Position numbers and translations under genes: made by a program. From an uncultured Dehalococcoidia bacterium (GTDB lineage Bacteria; Chloroflexota; Dehalococcoidia; Lucifugimonadales; JADFKI01), in assembly GCA_958295865.1 (NCBI GenBank), contig CATQHF010000001.1, positions 248,001 through 312,000 on the forward strand: DNA of 64,000 bases. The letters run 5' to 3'. Position 1 is the first letter of the stretch; each line of letters begins with the position of its first letter. Shown here piece after piece: positions 16,133 to 25,200 of this stretch. The notes beneath the pieces are model-generated. The model did not search any database, had not been told where the DNA came from, and saw only the letters and a list, made by a program, of their open reading frames with translations.

Positions 16133-17086
16133 ATGGGCAAGAGACTTGAAGGGCGAGTAGCGATTGTTACCGGCGCGGGCCGAGGCATCGGCAGGGGCGT
16201 TGCAATGCTGCTGGCAGACGAGGGCGCGGCGGTCGTGGTGAACGACCTCGGCGGCGGCGTCGACGGTGTGGGCGGCTCAGACGCGCCCGCGGCGCAGGTG
16301 GTAGCGGAGATAGAGGCGCGCGGCGGCAAGGCGGTCGCCAACTTCGACTCGGTGGCAGACTACGAGTCGGCGGGCAAGATAGTTCAGACGGCTATCGACA
16401 ATTATGGACGCATCGATGTTGTGAACCATGTCGCGGGCATCCTGCGCGACCGCATGGTGTTCAACATGACCGAAGAAGAGTGGGACGGGGTGCTTCAAGT
16501 GCATCTCTACGGCGCTTACAATATGGTGAGAAACGCCGTGCCGCACATGGTCAACCAAGGGTACGGCAGGATTGTGCTGTTCTCGTCCGGTTCGGGCATG
16601 GGCGCGTCGGGGCAGGCGAACTACGCCGCCGCCAAAGAGGGCATGGTCGGCTTCGCGCGCGCGCTCTCCCGCGAGCTTCATGAGCACGGCATCAAGGTGA
16701 ACGCGGTGTATCCGGGCGGAGCGACGCGCATGACGGAGACGATCCCGGAGAGCACGCAGCAGCTGAGGCAGACGCAGCGGCAAGCGGCTGCGGCGTCGGT
16801 GGGCGCGACGCAGACCACGCAGGGCGCGCCGATTATGGGGCCGCCCGAGGCGCGCGCGCCGGAGAACAACGCGCCCAAGGCGGTGTATCTCTCATCCGAG
16901 TCGTGCGATGTTACGGGCCAGGTGATAGGCACAAGCGGCTGGCCGGTGACGCTGTACTCGCCGCGCCATGTCATCCGCAGCATCCACAAGAACAGCCGTT
17001 GGACGCTCGATGAGCTGGATGAGCTGATTCCCATCTCGCTGGGGAACGCGCTGGTCAACCCGGTGCCGCCACAAGCGCCACGCTAA
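16133..17086 (+). CDS. SDR family oxidoreductase (intact active site)
   Basis: A 317-residue short-chain dehydrogenase/reductase, paralogous to the gene upstream. It has VTGAGRGIGRGVAMLLADEG, VVVNDLGGGVDG, the Ser in LFSSGSG and a complete catalytic NYAAAKEG. A C-terminal extension (QLRQTQRQAAAASVG, then RSIHKNSRWTLDELDEL) follows the core; the ending resembles the upstream paralogue's IHKWGTFTMDEMDVL. The similarity to peroxisomal multifunctional-type hydroxyacyl-CoA dehydrogenases is generic; substrate unknown. A strong terminator follows at 17115. Confidence 0.9.
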   Translation: MGKRLEGRVAIVTGAGRGIGRGVAMLLADEGAAVVVNDLGGGVDGVGGSDAPAAQVVAEIEARGGKAVANFDSVADYESAGKIVQTAIDNYGRIDVVNHVAGILRDRMVFNMTEEEWDGVLQVHLYGAYNMVRNAVPHMVNQGYGRIVLFSSGSGMGASGQANYAAAKEGMVGFARALSRELHEHGIKVNAVYPGGATRMTETIPESTQQLRQTQRQAAAASVGATQTTQGAPIMGPPEARAPENNAPKAVYLSSESCDVTGQVIGTSGWPVTLYSPRHVIRSIHKNSRWTLDELDELIPISLGNALVNPVPPQAPR

Positions 17087-17114
17087 TAGCGCGGACATAT
17101 CAGGGACGCATACA

Positions 17115-17152
17115 CGGGAGCGACGATTTATTTGTCGCTCCCGTTTCATTTT
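17115..17152 (+). terminator. Rho-independent terminator after the SDR pair
   Basis: A perfect 10-bp stem CGGGAGCGAC / GTCGCTCCCG with a nine-base loop is followed by TTTCATTTT. It lies 29 bases past the stop of the second SDR and closes that transcription unit. Confidence 0.8.
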
Positions 17153-17213
17153 AGGCGCTAACGAGATGGGCAGGATAAACAGGATGCCCTGTCCTGTGCT
17201 AAAATTAAGGGCG

Positions 17214-17798
17214 ATGAGTTGGCTTGACATAGTGTTGATTGGACTGATTGCGTTTGGCGCGCTGCGTGGGCTGCGCGTCGGGCTGCTTGGCGCGGCGGTG
17301 AATGTCGTGGCGCTGGTCATCGGCTGGCTAGCAGCGGCGCAGGTGGCGAATGTCGTCAGCGGACTGGCGGGCGGGTTCGGCTCGACCGGCACGACGCTCA
17401 CGGTCGCCGCGTACATCGTGGTGATGTCGCTGGCGCTGGTTGGCATGTCCTACCTGTGGAAGATACTGCGTCCCGCGCTTGGCATCGCTACGATGGGCGC
17501 GTCCTCCATGGTGGACAAGGTGGGCGGCTTGCTGCTGGGGCTGGTCGTTGGGCTTGTGCTCAGCGGGGCGCTGATACTCGCGCTCGCTAGGTTCACTTAT
17601 GAGCTGCCGACGTCGGGCGGCTTGGCAGCCGCGCCGCTCGCTGTGGCGGATACGCGCGTGGAACTGGAGCGCGGACTAGCGGAATCGGTAGGCGTGGGGC
17701 TGTTCGTGAACGCGGTCGACGCGCTGCCTGCGGGCGCTTTGGGCTTCGTCCCTTCGGACTTTAGAACATCACTCGAACTTGTGGAGTCAGGCAATTAA
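17214..17798 (+). CDS. CvpA-like integral membrane protein
   Basis: A 194-residue protein with about four membrane helices (VLIGLIAFGALRGLRVGLLGA, VVALVIGWLAAAQVANVV, VAAYIVVMSLALVGMSYLW, GLLLGLVVGLVLSGALILAL). The first helix with the ALRGLRVG motif is typical of CvpA, the colicin V production/envelope family. The ORF track's start at 17166 lies in repeat R4; ATG 17214 (MSWLDIVLIG) is the likely start. Function in the envelope is not resolved by the sequence. Confidence 0.82.
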   Translation: MSWLDIVLIGLIAFGALRGLRVGLLGAAVNVVALVIGWLAAAQVANVVSGLAGGFGSTGTTLTVAAYIVVMSLALVGMSYLWKILRPALGIATMGASSMVDKVGGLLLGLVVGLVLSGALILALARFTYELPTSGGLAAAPLAVADTRVELERGLAESVGVGLFVNAVDALPAGALGFVPSDFRTSLELVESGN

Positions 17799-17840
17799 GG
17801 ATACGCGACGCTAACATCAGAACCATGAGCGGGTCTAGCA

Positions 17841-18350
17841 ATGCTGATAAACAAGCCGGTGCTGGTGCTGAACCAGAATTATCAACCTCTCAATGTGTGC
17901 AACGCGCGGCGGGCGATAGTGCTGCTGGGACGGGGCAAGGCTGAGACGCTCATAGACGGGCAGGAGCACATCTCTACCGTGTCGCGGCTAGTGCCTATTC
18001 CGTCGGTGATACGGCTCATCTACATGGTGAAGCGGCCGCTGGTGCGTCGACGGCTGTCGCGCCGCGCCGTGTTCTACCGCGACGGCTTCCGCTGCCAGTA
18101 TTGCGGCAAGGAGTCCAAGAACCTGACGCTCGACCACATAATCCCGCGCTCACGCAAGGGCCCGCATGTATGGGAGAATGTGGTGAGCGCGTGCATCCCC
18201 TGCAACCATCGCAAGGCGGGATACACGCTGCGCGAGGCGAACATGAGGCTGCTGAGCGAGCCCGCTGCGCCGCGCCCGAACCCCTACTACATCTTTCACC
18301 ACCGACATATCATGGACGAGTGGCGGCAGTTCATGCCGTGGCTGGAATAA
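17841..18350 (+). CDS. HNH endonuclease with zinc ribbon
   Basis: A 169-residue protein of the widespread stand-alone HNH family. The core reads YRDGFRCQYCGKESKNLTLDHIIPRSRKG, followed by WENVVSACIPCNHRKAG: two CxxC pairs for zinc, the catalytic His of LDH, Asn and terminal His. The N-terminal part (VLVLNQNYQPLNVCNARRAIVLL) is the characteristic family leader. Such genes are common in Chloroflexota, cyanobacteria and actinobacteria; their role (repair, restriction or homing remnant) is unclear. The next gene follows after 15 bases. Confidence 0.92.
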   Translation: MLINKPVLVLNQNYQPLNVCNARRAIVLLGRGKAETLIDGQEHISTVSRLVPIPSVIRLIYMVKRPLVRRRLSRRAVFYRDGFRCQYCGKESKNLTLDHIIPRSRKGPHVWENVVSACIPCNHRKAGYTLREANMRLLSEPAAPRPNPYYIFHHRHIMDEWRQFMPWLE

Positions 18351-18365
18351 GAGGAGGACCGGAAC

Positions 18366-18791
18366 ATGGGCGTATTCAGCGTTGAGGTTAATCTCAGGAA
18401 CTGGCAGAACAGGTTCCTGTCAGAAGCAGAGCAAGGCGAGGAAGTCGTCTGCGATGCGCTTGTTGACACGGGCGCGTCTCAGCTTTGCCTGCCCGCCGAC
18501 ATGATAGAGCGGCTGCGACTGGTTGAAGTGGGGCGGCTGAGGGCGCAGATTGCCGATGGCGGGCAACGCTTGTATCGCCTTATGGGAATGGTAGATGTAG
18601 AGGTGCAGGGGCGCTCGTGCCAAGTGCGAGCGGTCGAATTGCCCGCCGACGTCCCCCCCATTCTTGGTGCATTTCCGCTTGAGGAAATGGACTGGCACAT
18701 CTCGCCGAAGGAAGGGCGGCTGATGCCCAATCCAAGGTTTCCTGACGGTGAGCCCACGCTGTTTTTACTGACGGCGCGGGGTGAGGGTTAG
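18366..18791 (+). CDS. Retropepsin-like aspartyl protease family protein
   Basis: A 141-residue single-domain protein. The motif DALVDTGASQLCLP contains the D-T-G active site of clan AA proteases, and ILGAFPLEEMDW matches the second conserved strand before the flap-end helix. Such proteins work as dimers, one Asp per monomer. AAGAGGAGG precedes the ATG. It ends in a four-base overlap with the convergent ABC ATPase gene. Substrate unknown. Confidence 0.83.
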   Translation: MGVFSVEVNLRNWQNRFLSEAEQGEEVVCDALVDTGASQLCLPADMIERLRLVEVGRLRAQIADGGQRLYRLMGMVDVEVQGRSCQVRAVELPADVPPILGAFPLEEMDWHISPKEGRLMPNPRFPDGEPTLFLLTARGEG

Positions 18792-19765
18792 GGATACACC
18801 ACGGGATTGTAGCATGCCAAGCGATGGTTCGGCTCGACTTCCAGCAGGGGAGGCACGGGCATGGTGCGGCATTGGTTGGTGGCTTTGCCGCAGCGCTCCA
18901 AGAAGGGGCACAGGTCGGGCGCGTCGATCATCTTGGGGGGCGCGCCGCGTATGGGGTTCAAGGCTTGCTGTCCGGTGTCGAGGCGCGGTATCGCCTTGAA
19001 CAGCCCCGATGTGTACGGATGCAGCGGCTTGGCGAAGAGCGACTTGGTGTCGGTGTACTCGACGATGGTGCCGCCGTACATCACGGCGACGGTCTGGGTC
19101 ATCTGCGCGATGACGCCGAGGTCGTGGGTGATGAGCATGATGGCGGAGTGGTTCTTCTCGCGCAGCTCGCTGAGGCGGTGCAGTATCTCCGCCTGAAGGG
19201 TAACATCCAAGTTGGATGTAGGCTCGTCGGCGATGAGCACCTTCGGCTCGAGCGCGACGCCGATTGCCATGAGGACGCGCTGCGCCATGCCGCCGCTGAG
19301 CTGGAAGGGGTAGCGGCTGAGCATGTTCTTGGCGTCGGGTATGCCCAGCTGTCCGAGCAGGTCGATGGCGAGCGCGCGGGCGCGCCTGCCGCCGATGTTG
19401 GTATGCTCTAGGACTATCTCCTCGACCTGCTTGCCGATGGGTATGACGGGGTTGAGCGCCGCGCCCGCGTCCTGGAATATGAGCGAGATCTCCTTACCGC
19501 GAATGTGGCGAATCTGCTCGGAGGTCATGGTGAGCAGCTCTGCGCCGTTGTAAGTGATGCTGCCCTTCACCACCTCGCCGGGGAATGGCACGAGCTGCAA
19601 GACGGAGAGCGCGGTTACGGTCTTGCCGGAGCCGCTCTCGCCGACTACGCCGAGGATGGAGTCCTCATCGAGGGCGAGTGAGACGCCGTTGACCGCCTTG
19701 TTCACGCCTTCCTTGGTCGTGAAGTAGGTGTGCAGGTCTTTGATTTCCAGTAGATGGGCTGGCAT
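18788..19765 (-). CDS. ABC transporter ATP-binding protein, dipeptide/oligopeptide type (DppD/OppD-like)
   Basis: A 325-residue cytoplasmic ATPase. It has Walker A GESGSGKT, the Q-loop in LIFQDAGAALNP, the signature LSGGMAQRV, Walker B VLIADEPTSNLDV and the H-loop LITHDLGV. The C-terminal domain is the peptide-transporter type with CPFLERCGKATNQCRTMP, a cysteine-rich 4Fe-4S-like segment common in DppD/OppD. No permease or binding-protein genes lie in the window, so it may be an orphan or depend on partners elsewhere. It converges on the aspartyl protease gene. Confidence 0.92.
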   Translation of the reverse strand: MPAHLLEIKDLHTYFTTKEGVNKAVNGVSLALDEDSILGVVGESGSGKTVTALSVLQLVPFPGEVVKGSITYNGAELLTMTSEQIRHIRGKEISLIFQDAGAALNPVIPIGKQVEEIVLEHTNIGGRRARALAIDLLGQLGIPDAKNMLSRYPFQLSGGMAQRVLMAIGVALEPKVLIADEPTSNLDVTLQAEILHRLSELREKNHSAIMLITHDLGVIAQMTQTVAVMYGGTIVEYTDTKSLFAKPLHPYTSGLFKAIPRLDTGQQALNPIRGAPPKMIDAPDLCPFLERCGKATNQCRTMPVPPLLEVEPNHRLACYNPVVYP

Positions 19766-19797
19766 AGCTCACGCCTGAGATGCGACTACGGGTTTGC

Positions 19798-20469
19798 CTA
19801 TGCGCGTACAAGGCTGGAGGCGCGAGCGGCGAGGGCGCGCGGGCTGAACCTGCCAGCCTTGAGTTCGGTGATGAGGTCGTCGAGGCAGCGGACGGGCTGT
19901 TGGAACTGAGTTGCATAAGTGCCGACCTGCTCCAGGCTGTGGGCATCGCTCGCGCCGGTCGCGCTCAAGCCGAACCGATTGGCGATGTCGCCGGCGAAGT
20001 GGTTCTCCGCGTCTGAGCCGCGCCCGTTGAATATCTCGACCGCGTCGGTGATGCCGAACACCTTGTTGTCGCATGCCCTGTCGAGCATCTCGTCGTAGGC
20101 GGCGGCGCTGGTGTGCGCCTGCTTGCGATAGAAGCGGCGGTACGGGTGGGCGACGACGATTGCGCCGCCCGCGTCGTCGACCAGTTCCCTGACATACGAA
20201 GCCTTGTGCATGCCGAAGATGTACTCCCGCAAGCCGTACACGAGCAGATGCCCTTCTTCAGTCGTAACCTCGCAGCCGGGCAGGACGAGGTAGTCGTGCT
20301 TGCGCGCGAGCGCGTGAATGTCGCGCGGGTTCCAGAACCTATCGTGATCGGTGATGCAAACGCCGTCAAGGCCGATGCGCTTCGCCTTGGCGATGAGTTC
20401 CTCAGGGGTTAGCGTACTGTCGTCAGAGGTTGGGTAGGTGTGCGTATGAATGTCGATAATCAAAGGCAA
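19798..20469 (-). CDS. PHP-domain metal-dependent phosphoesterase
   Basis: A 223-residue PHP protein. The metal-site motifs are in the expected order: DIHTHTYPTSDD, DGVCITDHDRFWN, the Glu in GCEVTTEEGH, VVAHPYRRF and ATGASDAHSLE. The family includes histidinol-phosphate phosphatase-like and nucleotide phosphoesterases; the short stand-alone form cannot be assigned a substrate. It is upstream of the ABC ATPase on the same strand with a 32-bp gap. Confidence 0.88.
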   Translation of the reverse strand: MPLIIDIHTHTYPTSDDSTLTPEELIAKAKRIGLDGVCITDHDRFWNPRDIHALARKHDYLVLPGCEVTTEEGHLLVYGLREYIFGMHKASYVRELVDDAGGAIVVAHPYRRFYRKQAHTSAAAYDEMLDRACDNKVFGITDAVEIFNGRGSDAENHFAGDIANRFGLSATGASDAHSLEQVGTYATQFQQPVRCLDDLITELKAGRFSPRALAARASSLVRA

Positions 20470-20670
20470 AGTCCGATTGTGAGCAGAAACATCTGCCCAA
20501 GTCTGACATCGGCGGCGCGCAAAGTCAAGATGGGCGACGACAAGGACTTTTCATTCGCGCGGTGTACTTCGCGGCGACCGCGTCCATGTACGGCATGGGT
20601 ATGCCGACCCTGGAGATACCTCGGGAGCAGAGATTACGAGGATGCCATGGCGCTATATTACCAGCGCCGA

Positions 20671-21759
20671 CTAAGTCCACTGGTATCTTTTCTTGAGACG
20701 AGTCAGTCTGTTGTAGCGGATTAGTCTTTCACGCTGCATCCTGCCTACAACAATTCCCGCGTCAATCTCGATTTGCGCCGCGAAGTTCACCACGCTTGTT
20801 CCATCATAACGCTGGGCATCAACGAATTTTTGCCACTCATCCGGCGGTATCAACAAATCGGCGGCAAATGAGTTTGCGACTGCTTCCTCGGAAGCGCCGT
20901 TGTCAATCCCGTCTATGTGCACCTCTCGAACCTTGTGGTCAAGGATATGGCAGCACTCATGGAAGAAGCTGAACCAAAAGATGTCACTCCACTTCCACTT
21001 GAGGCTCATCTGAATAAGTCCCTTATCGTGAGTGAGCCACCTTGCCACGCCGTTTGCGCCGCTCTTAGGCAACTCCGGCACGAATACTAACGCTACCCCC
21101 GCATTCGCACACAGGCTAGACATTTTGGGAGCGAATTCAACGGGGTCGTCCGATGTCATTGTACGGATTTGCAGGATGGCGCTGCGGAACGCCTGCTCAT
21201 CGTATTTGGCAGTGCTTATATCGCGCCCGTCAATCTCACCCTTTCGCAGCCAAGCCGCCAGAGCGCCCCTAGATACCTTAGAGTTTTCACTGATGCGAAA
21301 GCCCAGCACAGGCTCAATCCCATGCTTATCCCAGGCATCAAATGATGCGAAGCCCAGGAACCCCAGCAGGGCGCCTACCTTATCGGCCTTCTCCTTATAT
21401 CGGCTAATCCAGCCGCGCTTCTCGATCTCTTTGACAGGAAATTTGCCAAGCCAACCATCCTTGGCTTGTGCAGCCCATTCGTCGCGTTGCTTCGATCGCG
21501 CCAAGGTAAAGTCGTATGTCGACTGTAAGTTGGTCCATATATGCGCCGGAATGCCTAGTACATTTTCCAGTTCCACGGCGGTATCGTGAGTTATACTTTT
21601 CTTGCCCTTGATAATCTCATTGACTACTTGTGGCGGTCTGCCCATTCGCTTGGCAAGTTCCCGCTGCGTCATTCCAATGAACTCAATCTCTTCCTCCAGC
21701 AGTTCGCCGGGGTGTATGGCGAGGTCGGATATGGGACGGAAGTATTGCTTAGTTTCCAT
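20671..21759 (-). CDS. HigA-type antitoxin fused to an ImmA/IrrE metallopeptidase domain
   Basis: A 362-residue protein. Residues about 25-70 form an XRE-type helix-turn-helix of the HigA class (IHPGELLEEEIEFIGMTQRE and VVNEIIKGKKSI). The C-terminal half is an ImmA/IrrE zinc peptidase: FFHECCHIL contains the HExxH motif at about residues 267-271, with a downstream Glu in EEAVANSFAADLLIP. Its start overlaps the end of the toxin gene by 11 bp, so translation is coupled. The peptidase part may cleave a repressor or the antitoxin itself (inference from ImmA-ImmR). The region is more AT-rich than its neighbours. Confidence 0.9.
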   Translation of the reverse strand: METKQYFRPISDLAIHPGELLEEEIEFIGMTQRELAKRMGRPPQVVNEIIKGKKSITHDTAVELENVLGIPAHIWTNLQSTYDFTLARSKQRDEWAAQAKDGWLGKFPVKEIEKRGWISRYKEKADKVGALLGFLGFASFDAWDKHGIEPVLGFRISENSKVSRGALAAWLRKGEIDGRDISTAKYDEQAFRSAILQIRTMTSDDPVEFAPKMSSLCANAGVALVFVPELPKSGANGVARWLTHDKGLIQMSLKWKWSDIFWFSFFHECCHILDHKVREVHIDGIDNGASEEAVANSFAADLLIPPDEWQKFVDAQRYDGTSVVNFAAQIEIDAGIVVGRMQRERLIRYNRLTRLKKRYQWT

Positions 21760-22048
21760 AATGATTCGTCACCTCCAATATCCGAACCGATTCGTCGGCA
21801 TTATCATAAGTGAGTATTATGCGCCACCTATTGTTCAAGTCTATCGCAAATTGTCCCGTCATTGCGCCAGACAGCGAATGCAATCTAAGCGAGCGTATAG
21901 TACGCAATTCATTGAACGTGGGAGTGTTCAGAATAAATTGGATACGCTGAATGTATTTCTTTGCGACGGCATTATTCCATTCTCTTTGCGCTCGTCTGCC
22001 ATCTTCGAAGCATTCTTGGAGTCGGTTGTTAGCAAAATAGACTTTCAT
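21749..22048 (-). CDS. RelE/HigB-type toxin
   Basis: A 99-residue protein of the HigB/RelE fold: MKVYFANNRLQECFEDG, LRSLRLHSLSGAMTGQFAIDLNNRWRIILTY and VRILEVTNHYGN at the C-terminus. These are ribosome-dependent mRNA nucleases. The toxin precedes the antitoxin, which is the HigBA order. Its RBS (AGGTGAA) lies in a perfect inverted repeat. Sequence around it is clearly more AT-rich than the flanking genes, which fits acquisition by transfer. Confidence 0.88.
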   Translation of the reverse strand: MKVYFANNRLQECFEDGRRAQREWNNAVAKKYIQRIQFILNTPTFNELRTIRSLRLHSLSGAMTGQFAIDLNNRWRIILTYDNADESVRILEVTNHYGN

Positions 22049-22050
22049 CG

Positions 22051-22067
22051 TTCACCTATTGGGTGAA
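22051..22067 (-). promoter_or_regulatory. Inverted repeat covering the ribosome-binding site of the toxin gene
   Basis: TTCACC-TATTG-GGTGAA is a perfect 6-bp inverted repeat three bases from the toxin ATG (22048). On the coding strand the AGGTGAA arm is the ribosome-binding site. It may be an autoregulatory operator for the HigA protein or an RNA hairpin that limits toxin translation. A TTGACA box lies further upstream on the same strand (about 22086). Confidence 0.5.
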
Positions 22068-22283
22068 AGTTAGAATATATTAACATATCTGTCAATATAA
22101 TTACAGACTATTATTTTCAGAAAAATGGTTCTGAGAATGTGTCAATAACAAACTGTCCAATGCTACAATGAACCCGTGCATCTATGCGTCTGCCGGACGC
22201 TTTCGTCCCTTTCGACGGGACGGTTGCGGCGGATGCGAAGGATTTATCGAGTTGGTATAGAGCGAAGAGAATAGGGTATAAAC

Positions 22284-25200
22284 ATGCCGTTGGAGAATAT
22301 CGTTGTTCAGGGCGCGCGGGAGCATAATCTTAAGGATGTCAGCGTTACCATTCCCCGCAATAAGCTGGTGGTGATGACGGGCGTGTCGGGGTCGGGCAAG
22401 AGTTCGCTGGCGTTCGATACGATCTATGCGGAGGGGCAGCGGCGCTATGTGGAGTCGCTGTCGTCTTACGCGCGGCAGTTCCTGGGGCGCATGGACAAGC
22501 CGGATGTGGATTACATCGAGGGGCTTTCGCCGGCTATATCCATCGACCAGAAGGGCGTGTCGCACAACCCGCGCTCCACTGTGGGGACGGTCACGGAGAT
22601 ATACGACTACCTGCGCCTGCTGTTCGCGCGCGCGGGGCATCCGCACTGCTACAAGTGCGGGCGTCCGGTGGAGCGTCAGACGGTGCAGCAGATAGTCGAC
22701 GCCGTGCTGGGGCTGCCGGAGAACAGCCGCATCCAGATAATGGCGCCCATGGTGCGGCGGCGCAAGGGCGAGCACAAAGAGGTGTTCGAGGACGCGCGCA
22801 AGGCGGGCTTCGTGCGCGTGCGCGTCAACGGCGAGGTGCATGACCTGTCGGAGTCGTTCGACTTGGACAAGCAGAAGTGGCACCACATCGAGGTCGTGGT
22901 GGACAGGCTGGTCATCGGCGACAGCGCGGAGCAGACGCGCGTGGCGGATTCGGTGGAGACGGCGCTGAAGATGGCTGGCGGCGTCGTGCTGGTGGATGTC
23001 GTCGGCGGCGAGGAGCTGCTGTTCTCCGAGCAGTTCGCGTGCGTCCACTGCAACATCAGCATGGGCGAGCTCGAGCCGCGCACCTTCAGTTTCAACAATC
23101 CGCACGGGGCTTGCTCCACCTGCACGGGGCTGGGATACAAGCTGGAAGTCGACGCCGACCTGGTCATTCCCAACAAGAACATCAGCATCGCGGACGGGGC
23201 GGTGCAGCCTTGGGCGCGGTCGGGCGCGATGAGTCCGTGGTATTACAGCCAGCTCGAATCGCTGGCGCGCGCCTTCGAGTTCTCCCTCGATACGCCCGTC
23301 AAGGACATGCGGAAGCGAGACCTTGACAGGGTGCTGTACGGCACGAAGCGCAAGGCGATCGATGTTCGCCATCACACGCAGCGGGGCAAGACATATCGCT
23401 GGCGCACGGCGTTCGAGGGCGTCATCAACAACATGGAACGCCGCTACAAGGACACCGAGTCCGACCATGTGCGCTCGGAGATAGAGCGATACATGTCGTC
23501 GAGCGCATGCAAAGCATGCGACGGAGAGCGCCTTAGGCCCGAGGCGCGCGCGGTTACGGTCTGCGGGCTGAATATCATGGATGTCACGAACAAGTCCATC
23601 GCGCAGGCGAGCGCGTGGATTGGGGCGATTGGGGGGAACGGCTCTCAGCCGTCGGTCATCGGCTATCCGTCGGCGCATCCCGACCTTCCCGCTGAGGGGC
23701 GAGGGACTAACGGCGCGGCGGCAGGCAAAGGCAGGCGCAAGCGGAAGTCGCGGGCTTCGCGCAATGGCAGGGTGAAGGTCGAGCATCCGCAGGCGCTGAG
23801 TGAGCGCGAGAAGGCTATCGCGGATCAGATACTGAAAGAGATAGAGGCGCGGCTGAACTTCCTGCTGAACATCGGGCTGGACTACTTGACGCTCTCGCGC
23901 ACGGCTTCCACGCTGAGCGGCGGCGAGGCGCAGCGGATTCGGCTGGCGACGCAGATAGGATCGGGGCTGATGGGCGTGCTGTATGTGTGCGATGAGCCGT
24001 CAATCGGGCTGCATCCGGCCGACGACTACCGGCTGATACAGACGCTGAAGCGGCTGCGCGACCTGGGGAACACGGTGATCATCGTGGAGCACGACGAGGC
24101 GATAATGCGCTCCGCCGACTACATCGTCGACCTCGGGCCCGGCGCAGGCGAGCATGGCGGCTACATCGTGGCTACGGGCGCGGTCGACGATATATGCGAA
24201 TCGGCGCAGTCCATCACCGGGCAGTATCTGAGCGGGCGGCGGCAGATACCCCTGCCCGATGAGCGGCGCGACGGCAACGGCGAGCGACTGGTCATTCGCG
24301 GGGCAAAGCAGAACAACCTGAAGGACATAGACGTCCCCATACCTCTGGGCATGCTGGTGTGCGTCACGGGCGTGTCGGGGTCCGGCAAGAGCACGCTCAT
24401 CAACGAAATCCTGTACAAGAAGCTGGCGCAGCAGTTCTACCGCGCGCGCGACAGGGCGGGCGCGGTGCGCGACATCGAGGGCGTGGAGAATATCGACAAG
24501 GTGGTGGACATCGACCAGTCGCCCATCGGACGCACGCCGCGCAGCAATCCGGCGACATACACCGACACCTTCACGCCAATACGCGAGCTGTTCTCCACGG
24601 TGCCGGAATCTCGGATGCGCGGCTACAAGCCGGGGCGCTTCTCGTTCAATGTGAAGGGCGGGCGCTGCGAGGCGTGCAGCGGCGACGGCTACATCAACAT
24701 CGAAATGCAGTTCCTGCCCGATGTCACCGTGCCGTGCGAGATATGCGAGGGCAAGCGATACAACCGCGAGGCGCTGGAAATAGAATGGAAGGGCGCGAAT
24801 ATCGCCGATGTGCTGGCGATGACGGTCACGGAAGCGCTGGATGTGTTCGAGAACATCCCGCGCGTGCGGCGGCGCTTGCAAACCCTCCAAGATGTCGGGC
24901 TTGGCTACATACGGCTGGGGCAGCCGGCGACGCAGCTGAGCGGCGGAGAGGCGCAGCGCGTGAAATTGGCGAAAGAGCTGTCCAAGCGGGCGACCGGAAA
25001 GACGCTGTACATCCTCGACGAGCCGACGACGGGCCTGTCCTTCGAGGACTGCGCGCACCTGCTCAGGGTGCTGCAACGGCTGGTGGACGCGGGCAACAGC
25101 GTCGTGCTGATAGAGCATCACCTAGACCTAATAAAGAGCGCGGACTGGCTGATAGACCTAGGCCCGGGCGCGGGCGACAAGGGCGGCGACCTGATAGCCG

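Noticed and set aside
17166-17213. Upstream start MGRINRM for the CvpA-like gene
   Set aside because: The sequence is the R4 repeat found also at 1999 and 51480, not part of a conserved CvpA N-terminus.
20440-20724. 94-aa plus-strand ORF between the PHP and HigA genes, and a nearby frame with MYGMGMPTLEIP
   Set aside because: The fragment might be a decayed gene, but I recognise no family, there is no RBS and it overlaps both flanking genes. Not enough support for a call.
22182-23786. 534-aa minus-strand ORF opposite uvrA
   Set aside because: It is antisense to a strongly conserved uvrA frame and has biased composition (His, Arg, Leu-rich) typical of shadow frames. The same applies to 24000..25121.
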